From contig NC_012623.1 in assembly GCF_000022485.1 (NCBI RefSeq), forward strand, positions 620,001 through 684,000: DNA of 64,000 bases. The letters are read 5' to 3'. Made by a program: the position numbers and the translations under genes. The notes beneath the pieces were generated by a model. That model was not told where the DNA came from and did not search any database. It worked only from the letters and a program-made list of their open reading frames with translations. The stretch is from Sulfolobus islandicus Y.N.15.51. Lineage in GTDB: Archaea > Thermoproteota > Thermoprotei_A > Sulfolobales > Sulfolobaceae. The first letter of the stretch is position 1, and every line of letters starts with the position of its first letter. This document shows positions 45,719 to 58,463 of the stretch, piece after piece.

Positions 45719-45982
45719 ATGGGTAATAAAACTTATACTTTTGGTGATATCCGAATAAGGGAAGTAAAAGGTAAGTATTATGTTTACATCATAGAGAAGG
45801 ATAATGAAGGTAACAGAAGGGACCATTACATAGGTCCTTTAGATAAGATCGTGGAATTTTATATTAGCAGTGGGGGTCTGGAGGGGACCCCCAATGGGGG
45901 TAGTAAGGGGACCCCCTACCGGTCAGGCTTGGTCCTGGTGATCGCGGGTTCGAATCCCACCGTCTCCATCTCATGGGTTTGA
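45719..45982 (+). CDS. SSV-type integrase N-terminal fragment, int(N)
   Basis: An 87-residue frame. Residues 4-52 (YTFGDIRIREVKGKYYVYII and then HYIGPLDKIVEFY) align by eye with the N-terminus of SSV1 integrase (YxxGDxxxRExKGxYYVYxxE, YxGPLxxVVExY). In SSV-type elements integration splits int: int(N) stays at one end beside the right att copy. Here the frame runs into two 24-bp repeats and then into a tRNA 3'-half-like sequence. The catalytic domain is absent, so this is a relic and not an active recombinase. Confidence 0.85.
   Translation: MGNKTYTFGDIRIREVKGKYYVYIIEKDNEGNRRDHYIGPLDKIVEFYISSGGLEGTPNGGSKGTPYRSGLVLVIAGSNPTVSISWV
45871..45916 (+). repeat. Two-copy 24-bp repeat with self-complementary GC core
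   Basis: TGGGGGT-5 nt-GGGGACCCCC occurs at 45871-45892 and again at 45895-45916 (period 24, eight codons, GG..GTP). Each copy can fold on itself through GGGG/CCCC. Very GC-rich in an AT-rich neighbourhood, just upstream of the att core, so possibly an integrase arm or host-factor site. Confidence 0.8.
45924..45968 (+). mobile_element. att copy: tRNA-Pro 3'-half-like sequence
   Basis: CAGGCTTGG, then the identical 18-mer CCTGGTGATCGCGGGTTC, then AATCCC-A-CCG-T-C-T-CCA match the 3' half of tRNA-Pro(TGG) 1.1 kb upstream with about five substitutions and one deletion. No 5' half precedes it, so it is an attachment-site relic and not a tRNA. Confidence 0.8.
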
Positions 45983-45986
45983 AATT

Positions 45987-46427
45987 ATGACAAGAAATAA
46001 AGCAAAATCTTTACTTATCAATTCGGTTAGAAGAGTAAAAATTTCCCTATTTTACCTTGAAAGCGGTTTCATCGATGAGGCTCGCAAAGAGATTCAAAAA
46101 TCTTGGAGGGAGGTGATATCTGCATTATTGATACTAAACTTATATAGCATAGTTGAGGATAATAAAGATAGGGAAATAATACATTATAGCGTACCCAGAT
46201 CGAAAATCTTTAGCATTTCTAAATCCTTAGAGGATAGGGGCTATAAAGATCTAGTTAAAATCTCTTCAATGTATTTCTCATCATTACAAGAATTGCCAAA
46301 AAGCGAAATAAAGGTACTTATATCAGCCTTAGCTGATGAAGAGATTATGCACATTAAGGAATGGTTTAGCGAGATATGGGATGAGAAGTTGGACGAAATG
46401 TTAAATGAGGTAAAAATAAGGCGTTAA
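45987..46427 (+). CDS. PaREP1/HEPN-like small protein
   Basis: A 146-residue all-helical protein (INSVRRVKISLFYLESGFIDEA, then KSWREVISALLILNLYSIV, then ISSMYFSSLQELPKSEIKVLI). The regular four-helix pattern with two arginine/lysine-rich helices recalls PaREP1/HEPN-type proteins of crenarchaea; the RxxxxH RNase motif is not seen. It begins just right of the att copy, so it is host DNA next to the element, possibly the neighbour whose leader was changed by integration. Confidence 0.5.
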   Translation: MTRNKAKSLLINSVRRVKISLFYLESGFIDEARKEIQKSWREVISALLILNLYSIVEDNKDREIIHYSVPRSKIFSISKSLEDRGYKDLVKISSMYFSSLQELPKSEIKVLISALADEEIMHIKEWFSEIWDEKLDEMLNEVKIRR

Positions 46428-46471
46428 ATAGAAAATCTTTAAGGTTTTAATCAAGGCTGGCTAAAGATAAC

Positions 46472-46478
46472 TTTTTAT
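46472..46478 (+). promoter_or_regulatory. TATA box of tRNA-Asn
   Basis: TTTTTAT centred 26 bp before the mature tRNA 5' end. Confidence 0.6.
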
Positions 46479-46500
46479 CCCATGAATAGTATTGTTTCTC

Positions 46501-46587
46501 GCCGGAGTAGCTCAGTTGGCAGAGCGCCCGGCTGTTATGCCGGGTGCAGAAACCGGGTGGTCGGAGGTTCGAGTCCTCCCTCCGGCG
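46501..46587 (+). tRNA. tRNA-Asn (GTT) with 14-nt intron
   Basis: Acceptor GCCGGAG/CTCCGGC with discriminator G, D stem GCTC/GAGC, T arm GGAGG/CCTCC. The anticodon stem CCCGG (46527-46531) and loop CTGTTA put GTT at 46534-46536. Without an intron the loop would have eight bases; removing 46538-46551 (TGCCGGGTGCAGAA) after position 37 restores a seven-base loop and a 73-nt mature tRNA, the canonical archaeal 37/38 intron. Confidence 0.93.
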
Positions 46588-46874
46588 CTTTATTACTTCT
46601 ATGATTATAAAATATAATACTGTTAATTATCGTAAATTCGGTTATAAGCATAATCAAAATAATATTTGATTTTATATTAAACTTTAAGTAACTATAAAAT
46701 TCATATAATGTTAAGACAAAGAATGATGGTGATAGTAATTATTCTCACGATAATGTTTAAATAATGAGAACTTGGTATATATTATATTTCTCCTTAAAGC
46801 GAAAGAGGAACACCTAGCACTTCACGATATTTATCTTATTGCTAGAAATATACTCAAGATAAAAAATTTATATG

Positions 46875-46959
<85 letters not shown>

Positions 46960-46999
46960 ACTACTTTAATAGTATGATTTATCCCTTTTTATGCTTTAT

Positions 47000-47309
47000 G
47001 GGGCCAGACCCCCTACTCCATGGCCTACCTATCTATAGGCTTGCCCCAGTTTCACTCTGACTGTTGACCAGCGAACGCTGGCGTCCGGGCACGGCTGCTC
47101 CCTTCCGGGCCTCGCCGATTCCCCCAGCTATCGTGGTACTTCCCCTCCCTCCGGAGAGGAAGCCCATGACCGCCAAGCCCCGCTGGGCAGCCTTCATAGC
47201 TCCACTGGGACCTACAGATAGGAGACACCATGGGGTAGGAGTTACTGGTGCCCGCATTACGCCTTGCGGGTCACAGGGATTGGCGATATCCCCCACCCTC
47301 CCTGGCCCC
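47000..47309 (-). ncRNA. 7S SRP RNA
   Basis: A very GC-rich stretch of about 310 nt on the minus strand. Its 5' end GGGGCCAGGGAGGGTGGGGG pairs with its 3' end (CCCCCTACTCC...TCTGGCCCC), the long SRP helix. The SRP54-binding helix 8 is plain in GGCCCGGAAGGGAGCAGCCG at about 47085-47113 (symmetric loop and GGAA tetraloop). Length and folding match archaeal SRP RNA. It scaffolds SRP19 and SRP54 for membrane protein targeting. The upstream minus-strand sequence contains CTTAAAAATC, a possible promoter. Confidence 0.95.
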
Positions 47310-47364
47310 ATCTATATATATCTTTAATGATTTTTAAGAGTATTGATAAATGCCAAGAGTTCTG

Positions 47365-48333
47365 TTATATTACTATTGTTACACTTTGTAGAATTACAGC
47401 TATTATTGCGAATATTGCTTCTACTCCCCATAAAATTATAACCACTTGATACTCCTTAAATCGGCCCATTTTCATTACTATATGTGTTAATGAATGAGGC
47501 TTTTCATCCCAATATAATCTACCAGAAGAGTCAACTTTGCCAAACGATACGCCCTTAAACTTTGTTCTTAACTTCAACATGAATTCCACAACGTATGGTA
47601 TATAGAGAATCGCTAATGCAGTGTACATGAAACCCGCAATTCCTATGGCTCCTATCAATGCTCCTATGAAATACGTGCCAACATTACCTGGAAATATTTT
47701 CGCAGGATATTTATTAAATAAGAGAAAAGCCACTAATGAAAAAATTGCTGAAAGTGCCACTAAACCAGCCTGGTATGAAGAGCCACCATGAGTTAGTCCT
47801 ATATACGCTAATGCAGATAACATTATAATCCCCATACCTACACCCAACCCGTTTAGACCCTCTAGCATATTGAAGGCATTAGATGTTATCGTTAACGCAA
47901 AAGGTATTATTATGACATAATACAATATTCCGAAATTTACCGGACCTAAAAATGGAATTGATATTACTGAGTGTCCAACGCTGTAAACTATTAGCGGAAC
48001 TGATGCGAAAATTGGTAGAAATGCTCTTACTGATTGCCTAACGTTAAATATATCATCTAATAGCCCAAGAAATGCTATAAGCAATGAGGAGAGTATTACA
48101 GATGGAATTACTCTCTCACTTCTTACATCAGTTAGTAATAAGGAGAAGGATCCCGCTATAAACCCAGCTATTATACTTATCCCACCCATTAGTGGTATTT
48201 CCGGTTTATCTGGTTTATTTACATCCTTACCTACAAGCCCACTCTTTTTTGCTTGTCTTATTACCCAGACTGTTGTGATATAGCTTATGAAAAAGGATAT
48301 AAAAATTGAAAGCAATATTCCCGATATGCTCAT
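47365..48333 (-). CDS. aglH: UDP-GlcNAc-1-phosphate:dolichyl-phosphate transferase (AglH-like)
   Basis: A 322-residue polytopic glycosyltransferase of the MraY/WecA/Alg7 family with about ten helices. DVNKPDKPEIPLMGGISII (first metal/sugar loop), LGLLDDIFNV (catalytic DD), NAFNMLEGLNGLGVGMG (NxxNxxDG-like) and FPGNVGTYFIGALIG are the hallmark loops. The S. acidocaldarius homologue starts N-glycan assembly on dolichyl phosphate. Last gene of a 16-gene minus-strand series, immediately after gds with no gap. Confidence 0.88.
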   Translation of the reverse strand: MSISGILLSIFISFFISYITTVWVIRQAKKSGLVGKDVNKPDKPEIPLMGGISIIAGFIAGSFSLLLTDVRSERVIPSVILSSLLIAFLGLLDDIFNVRQSVRAFLPIFASVPLIVYSVGHSVISIPFLGPVNFGILYYVIIIPFALTITSNAFNMLEGLNGLGVGMGIIMLSALAYIGLTHGGSSYQAGLVALSAIFSLVAFLLFNKYPAKIFPGNVGTYFIGALIGAIGIAGFMYTALAILYIPYVVEFMLKLRTKFKGVSFGKVDSSGRLYWDEKPHSLTHIVMKMGRFKEYQVVIILWGVEAIFAIIAVILQSVTIVI

Positions 48334-49329
48334 TTACTTTCTCCTTTCAATGGTAAACTGCGCTAGATATTTTAAAGCCTTTTCAGCAGTTTCATTGTAA
48401 ACTGGAATTTTACGCAAGTGTTCTAATGCAAGATCTGAGTACTTTTTAGCTAAATTGTATGCATATTGCAATGAATACTTCCTTATTATTTCCGACGCTC
48501 TCTCAAGATCGTCCTTTTTAGCCTCCCTATTCCCAAGCGTAGAAACCAGAATTTTCTTTTCATCGTCTTTAGCTTCACTTAAAGTTTTTATAACAAGAAT
48601 TGTTTTCTTACCTTCCCTAATATCACTGTAAACTGGCTTCCCTAATTCCTTTTCATCTCCAATAATTCCTAAGATATCATCCACTATTTGAAATGATATG
48701 CCTAAATTTAATCCATATTCAACTAAATTTTTAATTATATCATCGCTAGCCTTGTTAATTATACCGCCTAATGCTGCAGAGCATGAAAATAACATTGCAG
48801 TCTTTCCTTTTATCATTTGTACATACTCTTCTTCAGTTACATCTACTCTATTTTCAAATGACATATCCATTGCTTGACCTTCCGATATTATCTCGATAGA
48901 ATTAATAAATATGGAAAAAGCCTTATAAAATGTATCCCCGTCAAGACCTTTTAGAGCCTCATTTAAGGCTTCAAAAGCCTTAGCGTGTAAGTAATCCCCT
49001 GCAAGTATTGCCATTGGTTCACCCCACTTTACATGAACAGTTGGTAATCCTCTTCTTAGGTAATCCCTATCCATTATGTCGTCATGAACTAGAGTAAAGT
49101 TGTGAAGAATCTCCACGGCAGCTGCTGCCTTATATGCCCTTTGCCTGTCCCCGCCAATTAAGTCTGACGATGAAACCAGAATTAAGGGTCTAAGTCTTTT
49201 GCCCCCAGCTGTAAATAAATGAAACGATGCTTCCTCAAGCGTTCTAACATTGCTCTTTACAAAATTTTTTATATGAAAATTTACATTGTTAACTATATCA
49301 TTAAAATACGAACTTAATTCGTCACTCAT
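48334..49329 (-). CDS. gds: Geranylgeranyl diphosphate synthase
   Basis: A 331-residue trans-prenyltransferase that builds C20 GGPP for archaeal lipids. GGKRLRPLILV, the first Asp-rich motif LVHDDIMDRDYLRRG and the second FQIVDDILGIIGDEKELGKP are all present. Expected substrates are IPP plus DMAPP, GPP or FPP. It lies 1 bp after idi in the isoprenoid part of the superoperon. Confidence 0.94.
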   Translation of the reverse strand: MSDELSSYFNDIVNNVNFHIKNFVKSNVRTLEEASFHLFTAGGKRLRPLILVSSSDLIGGDRQRAYKAAAAVEILHNFTLVHDDIMDRDYLRRGLPTVHVKWGEPMAILAGDYLHAKAFEALNEALKGLDGDTFYKAFSIFINSIEIISEGQAMDMSFENRVDVTEEEYVQMIKGKTAMLFSCSAALGGIINKASDDIIKNLVEYGLNLGISFQIVDDILGIIGDEKELGKPVYSDIREGKKTILVIKTLSEAKDDEKKILVSTLGNREAKKDDLERASEIIRKYSLQYAYNLAKKYSDLALEHLRKIPVYNETAEKALKYLAQFTIERRK

Positions 49330-49330
49330 T

Positions 49331-51155
<1,825 letters not shown>

Positions 51156-51749
51156 TTATTTATTTTTAAATACGGTAAGGAATATATAGCACTCCATAGT
51201 CCATTTTCAAATTCTATCAGATTTCGTGCTTTACTCTCAGCATATTCAACTGGAATAATACCAGTTAGATGAATTAGCGAATTATCTAGATATTTAGGAT
51301 TGCCATAAAAAGGGTATGAGGAAACTACTTTAATTTTAATTGATTCTAATTGAATTCTAATTGGTTCTTCACCATCTCTAAAGAGGATGGGGGAATTAAG
51401 TTGTTGTGAAGTTCGGAGTGCTTTAACTAAAGAGTTTTGGGGGAATATTGCCTCATCCACAAGGTGAAGGATTTCAAATTTCTCATCTTCACTCATTGGG
51501 ACCTCACAATTTCTTATAGCATCATTTGCCAACTTCTCAGTAACGTAAATATAATATGAAGAGAAGGGAATCGAGGAATCCCAATATTCCTCCTCCTTAA
51601 CGCACTGAAAACCAATTGCCTCATTAAATTGCCTTATAAACTGGCCAATTGCCTCAGTCTTCACAAAAATGTTTAATGGCTCTATGATTCCGTCAAGTAC
51701 CAGAATCGGATTATTTACTCCTTTTAGAGGGATTCCGAGAAACGGAACT

Positions 51750-52604
51750 CTAACTCCCAAAACGCGCTGCAAGATAACCCACAACTGAATCTTTAGGTCC
51801 CGAAGTGTCACCAGAAGTTGCATGTTTCAAAATATAGGCTTTTTTACCGAACTTCTTAGCTAGGATTAGGTTAACCATTATAGGACCATAGCCACATAAA
51901 GTAACATCTTTACCTTCTACAACCTCGTATAAACCCTTATAATCTAATTGTTGGATTTTTTCTATTGCTTCTACATCTTTCTTTACCGTAATCTCATGTG
52001 GGTCGTAATGGTTCATATCACTACTTGCCAAGACTACTATATCCTTATCTGGATTCTTTTGCATAACATTATAAATTGCATCTGCTAGGAATTCGGCAAT
52101 TTCAGGGGTTTGCATCATAATTACAATTGGAACTATCTTAAAGTCATCATCAAAAAAGTACTGCAAAAATGGCAATTGAACCTCGATTGAATGTTCGTAT
52201 AAGTGCGATTTTTCATCTAAGTCTATCACTTCCGATTCCTTTACTAATTGCATTAAAATTTCTTCATCTATTTTCACACTACCTAATGGAGTTTCCCATT
52301 CTCCCTTAGGCCAAGCAGAAACATAAGAACCCAAACCGGTATGATTAGGACCTAATATTATCACAACATCTGGCCTACCTTCTGAAACCAAATAATAATA
52401 TGAGTGAGCTGCCACGGGGCCGCTATAAATATATCCAGCATGGGGCACGACAAAAAATAAATTATCTCTTTTCTTTTTCTCGTAAGTTTGTTTAGGAATA
52501 TCTCTTGGACCTATATTATGTCTGAATGACCACTCAATCTGCATTTTAAGTTTTTTCGGATCTGATTCATAAAAAGAACCTGCAACCGCTGGTAATCTCT
52601 TCAT
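51750..52604 (-). CDS. Memo family protein (COG1355)
   Basis: A 284-residue protein of the Memo family, related to dioxygenases. [45 protein letters not shown] and SSDMNHYDP carry the conserved histidines, and CGYGPIMV the conserved cysteine near residue 245. Its biochemical role in archaea is unknown. It overlaps rps2 by 4 bp and the GHMP-like gene. Confidence 0.92.
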   Translation of the reverse strand: MKRLPAVAGSFYESDPKKLKMQIEWSFRHNIGPRDIPKQTYEKKKRDNLFFVVPHAGYIYSGPVAAHSYYYLVSEGRPDVVIILGPNHTGLGSYVSAWPKGEWETPLGSVKIDEEILMQLVKESEVIDLDEKSHLYEHSIEVQLPFLQYFFDDDFKIVPIVIMMQTPEIAEFLADAIYNVMQKNPDKDIVVLASSDMNHYDPHEITVKKDVEAIEKIQQLDYKGLYEVVEGKDVTLCGYGPIMVNLILAKKFGKKAYILKHATSGDTSGPKDSVVGYLAARFGS

Positions 52605-53290
52605 TGAACAAGCCTCATCTCGAATTCACTTACTGGTACCGCCAAATCACCATCTAGGGGAATTATCCTCTTCTCTCTGAGTATTTGCCTAGCTAATGCC
52701 CAATATAATAGCGCCAATGATTTCCTACCTTTATTATTGGCCGGTATTATGAGATCAATATAATCGATTTTAGCATCAGTATCAGCAAAAGCAACTATTG
52801 GTATTCCTACCTTAGCAGCTTCTTTTATTGCTTGAGTATCAGTTCTAGGATCGGATACTAACAATACCTTTGGTTCTGTATATGTTGATAAATATGGATT
52901 TGTAAAAGTTCCCGGTATTATTCTACCTACCAATGCTCTAGCTCCTACCACTTCTGCGAACTTTTGGACTGGCCTATATGCATAAGGCCTACTCGCTACT
53001 GCAATTATATCTTGTGGTTCATATCTTGATAAGAATTTAGCTGCTATTCTTAATCTTTCATCTATCTTTCTAACATCTAATACATACAATCCTTCTGCTC
53101 TTACTCTATACACGAAACTCTCCATATATTTAGTACAACTATGAGTACCTATATGAACTCCAGCCGAAAGATAAGTCTCTACTGGAACTAATAATTCTAT
53201 TATTGTACCTTTTTCGGATTTTCGTAACTCCTCTTTTTCTGCTTCAGTTAATTCTCCTCCTCTTTCTTCCTTTTCACTCAAATTGATCAC
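52601..53290 (-). CDS. rps2: 30S ribosomal protein uS2
   Basis: A 229-residue small-subunit protein with the family core [35 protein letters not shown] and [23 protein letters not shown]. An acidic-lysine N-terminal extension of about 30 residues is present, as in other Sulfolobales. Three bp after rpoN. Confidence 0.96.
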   Translation of the reverse strand: MINLSEKEERGGELTEAEKEELRKSEKGTIIELLVPVETYLSAGVHIGTHSCTKYMESFVYRVRAEGLYVLDVRKIDERLRIAAKFLSRYEPQDIIAVASRPYAYRPVQKFAEVVGARALVGRIIPGTFTNPYLSTYTEPKVLLVSDPRTDTQAIKEAAKVGIPIVAFADTDAKIDYIDLIIPANNKGRKSLALLYWALARQILREKRIIPLDGDLAVPVSEFEMRLVQ

Positions 53291-53293
53291 CTT

Positions 53294-53494
53294 TCAAATT
53301 GGTCTAGTATAGTGGATTACTTCACTAATTATATCTATGTGAGATAAAAGCATTCTTCTGCAACAATATCTTTTTACACCTAAGTCATCGAGAACCTTTC
53401 CTGGATTTTCTCCTGCATTCACTCTTGTTATAAATGGTTGCCACTTATCAGCTATCAATGAACCACATGTAAAACATCTAATCGGAATCATCAT
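53294..53494 (-). CDS. rpoN: RNA polymerase subunit Rpo10 (RpoN)
   Basis: A 66-residue zinc protein: [15 protein letters not shown] with CxxC and [12 protein letters not shown] with CC bind zinc. It corresponds to eukaryotic Rpb10 and stabilises the D-L-N-P assembly platform. The start may be the first or second of two Met codons. Confidence 0.96.
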   Translation of the reverse strand: MMIPIRCFTCGSLIADKWQPFITRVNAGENPGKVLDDLGVKRYCCRRMLLSHIDIISEVIHYTRPI

Positions 53495-53500
53495 ATAGAT

Positions 53501-53923
53501 TCACCTATACGATTTCTGCCTCCATCTCCTTGCACTATATCTCATCCATTTCTCTGATTCTGTCTGCCTTGGATCTCCAGCTAGCATTGTCCTATCATAA
53601 GCCCTATATATTTTCTTTAATTCATCACTACCAGTGAACTTAACCAATGCCCTAGCCAAAGCCATCCTTGCTGCATCAGTCTGGCCCATTATCCCACCCC
53701 CATAAGTTACTATTTTGGCATCTATCTTTGATCTAACGCCATTCCCAGCTAAAAGTAATGGTTCCATGACTTTCAATCTTACCATTTCAATTGGTATTAA
53801 CTCAATTGGAATGTTATTTACGAACACTCTTCCTTTCCCGGGTAATATATAACATGTAGCTCTAGCTGTCTTCCTTCTAGCACTGGAAATAATTACTTTC
53901 TGTTCCTCACTCATCCACTCCAC
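53501..53923 (-). CDS. rps9: 30S ribosomal protein uS9
   Basis: A 140-residue protein with SARRKTARATCYILPGKG, QTDAARMALARALV and the basic tail YSARRWRQKSYR that reaches tRNA in the P site. Overlaps rpl13 by 13 bp. Confidence 0.96.
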   Translation of the reverse strand: MEWMSEEQKVIISSARRKTARATCYILPGKGRVFVNNIPIELIPIEMVRLKVMEPLLLAGNGVRSKIDAKIVTYGGGIMGQTDAARMALARALVKFTGSDELKKIYRAYDRTMLAGDPRQTESEKWMRYSARRWRQKSYR

Positions 53924-54356
53924 CCTAGCTCTTTTGCAACTACTTCTACTGTGACATACTTACCTTTAAGTCTACTCACATCAGCGTCTGGGAATTTAAT
54001 AAATTGTCTCCCCTCAAATTCCTTCGGCACTCCAATATATACCTTAACATTGTTAAGCATTCTACGTCCCTTACTACTTTTAGGTAACATTCCTCTAATA
54101 GTCCTTTTAACTATATTTATCGGTGATTTAGGCCTTCTAATCCCATTTCTATAAGGATTAAAAAGCGTTCTTACTGTTAAAAGTAATTTATAGGACTCGA
54201 TAACTCTGTTTTTCTCCCCACTTATTACTGCTTTTTCTCCATTTACTATAACTACCTTTTTACCTTCCTTTAATAATCTAACTATGTTACTCGCCATTCT
54301 ACCTAAGATCTGACCTTCAGCGTTAATTACTACTTCTTGCTCTTGAACTTGCGTAC

Positions 54357-54360
<4 letters not shown>
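53911..54360 (-). CDS. rpl13: 50S ribosomal protein uL13
   Basis: A 149-residue protein: [39 protein letters not shown] and [20 protein letters not shown] are the family core. Overlaps rpl18e by 4 bp. Confidence 0.96.
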
Positions 54361-55903
<1,543 letters not shown>

Positions 55904-55929
<26 letters not shown>

Positions 55930-56449
55930 CTCCTTCCTGTTGTGCCATAACTGGTGGTCTTGATTTAAATGAGGAAGTAACGTAATAATCGATTAGATTT
56001 TCCTCATCTACATTAACAATATAACCTGGAGACGTAACTCTTTTACCATTGACCGCAATGTGCCCATGAATTATTAATTGCCTAGCCTGATATGTTGTAT
56101 TTGCTAATCCTTTCTTATACACTATAGTTTGCAATCTTCTCTCCAATAGATCTTGCTCAGTTAAACTTAGAATATCATCTACAGTTGCAGTTTCCCTCTT
56201 TAACAAACCCATCTTCAATAACTTCCCGACTAATTGTTTCTCCCTGACGGCCCTTTCTGCAGGTGGCAATGCTAATAATGATCTTGCTTGGTGTCTAAAC
56301 TTTCTAATTATTGACTGTGCTATCCAGATTTCCCTTTTGTTTCTTAGACCGTATTTTCCTAACAGTTCTTGCTCATAACCTATTCTTTCTTTTATCCATG
56401 GATGACCTGGACTTTCCCATTTTTTCCTACTTTTTTTAGGATCTCCCAT
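55904..56449 (-). CDS. rps4: 30S ribosomal protein uS4
   Basis: A 181-residue protein with an S4 RNA-binding domain ([20 protein letters not shown] then [19 protein letters not shown]). N-terminal [14 protein letters not shown] is archaeal type. Starts 10 bp after rps13. Confidence 0.97.
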
Positions 56450-56459
56450 CTAGATCACC

Positions 56460-56960
56460 TTAAGAGGATTTCTGTTGTTGTTGGGAAGAAGATTGTTGAG
56501 CTTGGGGTTGTGCGGCTTTCTTTCTAGCTACACCTATAGTCATACCAGTTCTTCCCGTAGTCCTTGTTCTTTGTCCTCTAACCTTTAAGCCCAATGAATG
56601 CCTAACTCCTCTCCAACTTCTACTCTTCTTCTCTCTTTCTATATCATTTCTTACGTAAAAGATTAGATCAGAAGTAACTAAATGAAGATCTAAGCCACTC
56701 TCATAGTCTTTACGCCTATTATATAACCAACTAGGTAAACCTTTAATTGCATGATCACTTATTACAGACTCAACTTTCTTTATATCAGCATCAGATAATT
56801 CACCTAATCTCGCGTTTGGATCCATCCCTAGTTTTAGTATCATTGCTTTAGCAGTATTATAACCAATTCCTTTTACCATTGCTAAGGCGTAAGGTAGTTT
56901 CATAGTTCCATCTACATCTTGTCCAAAAATTCTAACAACGTACTTAAACTGTTGACTCAT
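56460..56960 (-). CDS. rps13: 30S ribosomal protein uS13
   Basis: A 166-residue protein: [20 protein letters not shown] and the H2TH-like [14 protein letters not shown], then [20 protein letters not shown] and [15 protein letters not shown]. The C-terminal Gln-rich tail ([15 protein letters not shown]) is a Sulfolobales feature. Starts 20 bp after the AIR-synthase-like gene. Confidence 0.97.
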   Translation of the reverse strand: MSQQFKYVVRIFGQDVDGTMKLPYALAMVKGIGYNTAKAMILKLGMDPNARLGELSDADIKKVESVISDHAIKGLPSWLYNRRKDYESGLDLHLVTSDLIFYVRNDIEREKKSRSWRGVRHSLGLKVRGQRTRTTGRTGMTIGVARKKAAQPQAQQSSSQQQQKSS

Positions 56961-56980
56961 TAAGTATCAGCTTGTATGGT

Positions 56981-58267
56981 CTATGTAAAACTAGTTTTTA
57001 AGTTTTTCAATATGTTATCCATTTTTGTTTTGGCCTCAGCTATAGCATAGTCTAAACGATTTGATATATATTCTATGCTATAAGGAGAATAATTCCCAAT
57101 ATATTTCTTTATAGGAGTATAAGGACTTTCCCTAAATTGTGGTTTAAGTTCTTTTCCTCCATATGTAATTATAGGATATTGTCTAAAATCATCTATATAA
57201 CCTATGACTTCACTTCTAATATTATGTTGAGCTAATCTCTCTTTAACTAAATCTGGGTTGTCAGTAAATATAAGTATTGAATCGATTGATATACCAAAGG
57301 GGTCTATGTTAATCTCTTCTAGCATTTTTCTTACTTTTGGATTTATTAATGAAAGAAACTTCTCATCATCTATCACAAAACTTAGGTTGGTTATTTTTGA
57401 AACCTCCAAGGCATCAGCACGTATCCCGCCATTAGTAACATCTGTCATAGAATAAACATTACTTGACAAATGATCCCTAACTACGATACAGGTGATTAGG
57501 TCCTTAATATTAAGCGTTTCCGAAATCACATCGGGCATACCATTATAAATGGCTGTAGTGGCAATGGTCCCACCACCATTTCCTTCAGTCATGAGTATTT
57601 TCAATCCTTTCGTTACTCTTCTTCTTAAGAAATCCTTAGACTTCAATACTCCTATTGAACCTACGGCCCCGCTTATTCTATCTCCTAAAACTAAGTCTCC
57701 ACCTATTCTTAACGTACTACCACTTAATATTGGCACATTTAAAGCTTTACCAATTGAAGTAACGCCTGCCTCAAAGTCTATTAACATTCCTACATCGCTA
57801 TCATCAGAAAGATGTATATCTACGATTAGGCCTAATGGGTAGGCTCCCTTGACCATTATATCCCTCAATGTTGCTCTGGTAGCATAGAAACCAGCTAGGA
57901 ACGGGAAATAAGAGAGCCTCGAATGAATACCATCTATAGAAACAACTATGTTTTCCCTTATTCCCGCGTCATCATATTCTTCGATTTGCTTACCAGTCAA
58001 TTCAAATAACTTGGTATGTATTAAATTATCCCCTATACCTCTAGATCCTAATCCTGCTTCTCCAGCTTTTATGTTAGTTTTAGGAAAACCAAATATGCTA
58101 TCAGCTTTCATGGAATTCATAACCTCAGTCAAAATAACGTTAGAGATCTCCTCTGCATTATACCTATCACCCTTATAGAACCTTATTTCCTCTATTAGTT
58201 TCGTTTTTGCCTTTTCAACGTCTGGATAAAGTCTTCTCACTATTCCCTCCAAATCCATTAAACGCAA
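56981..58267 (-). CDS. AIR synthase-related protein (SelD-like, COG2144 type)
   Basis: A 428-residue PurM/SelD-fold protein. GSRGIGDNLIHTKLF near residue 73 and IRENIVVSIDGIHSRLSYFP form the N-terminal ATP part, ILSGSTLRIGGDLVLGDRISGAVGSIG the middle and VYSMTDVTNGGIRADALEVSK the signature DxTNGG. The catalytic Cys/Sec of SelD is missing and Sulfolobus has no selenocysteine system known to me, so another ATP-dependent reaction is expected. It heads the 16-gene series, 20 bp before rps13. Confidence 0.75.
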   Translation of the reverse strand: MRLMDLEGIVRRLYPDVEKAKTKLIEEIRFYKGDRYNAEEISNVILTEVMNSMKADSIFGFPKTNIKAGEAGLGSRGIGDNLIHTKLFELTGKQIEEYDDAGIRENIVVSIDGIHSRLSYFPFLAGFYATRATLRDIMVKGAYPLGLIVDIHLSDDSDVGMLIDFEAGVTSIGKALNVPILSGSTLRIGGDLVLGDRISGAVGSIGVLKSKDFLRRRVTKGLKILMTEGNGGGTIATTAIYNGMPDVISETLNIKDLITCIVVRDHLSSNVYSMTDVTNGGIRADALEVSKITNLSFVIDDEKFLSLINPKVRKMLEEINIDPFGISIDSILIFTDNPDLVKERLAQHNIRSEVIGYIDDFRQYPIITYGGKELKPQFRESPYTPIKKYIGNYSPYSIEYISNRLDYAIAEAKTKMDNILKNLKTSFT

Positions 58268-58463
58268 AATGTAATACCATTATAATATATTTTTCCCATC
58301 ACACGATTAGATGTATTTGGTTTTAAAATACAATAAGAGTAAAGTATTATATCTTAATTTTTTCAACTAGTAACCAAAAGGAATCTGTGTAGTGATTAAG
58401 GTCGTGTTTATCGTAAAATAACGGGATAATAATAGCTTTTTTAGTAGTATTAGCGTAATAAAT

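Noticed and set aside
45924-45968. A functional second tRNA-Pro
   Set aside because: No 5' half or matching acceptor strand precedes it, the T stem has a mismatch and the anticodon loop lacks a base; it is an att copy.
47033-47449. Reading frames of 60-90 codons on both strands across 47033-47449, and one at 46872-47060 over tRNA-Ser
   Set aside because: They lie on the GC-rich SRP RNA and tRNA genes; GC-rich stable RNA creates open frames by chance and the peptides have no protein-like composition.
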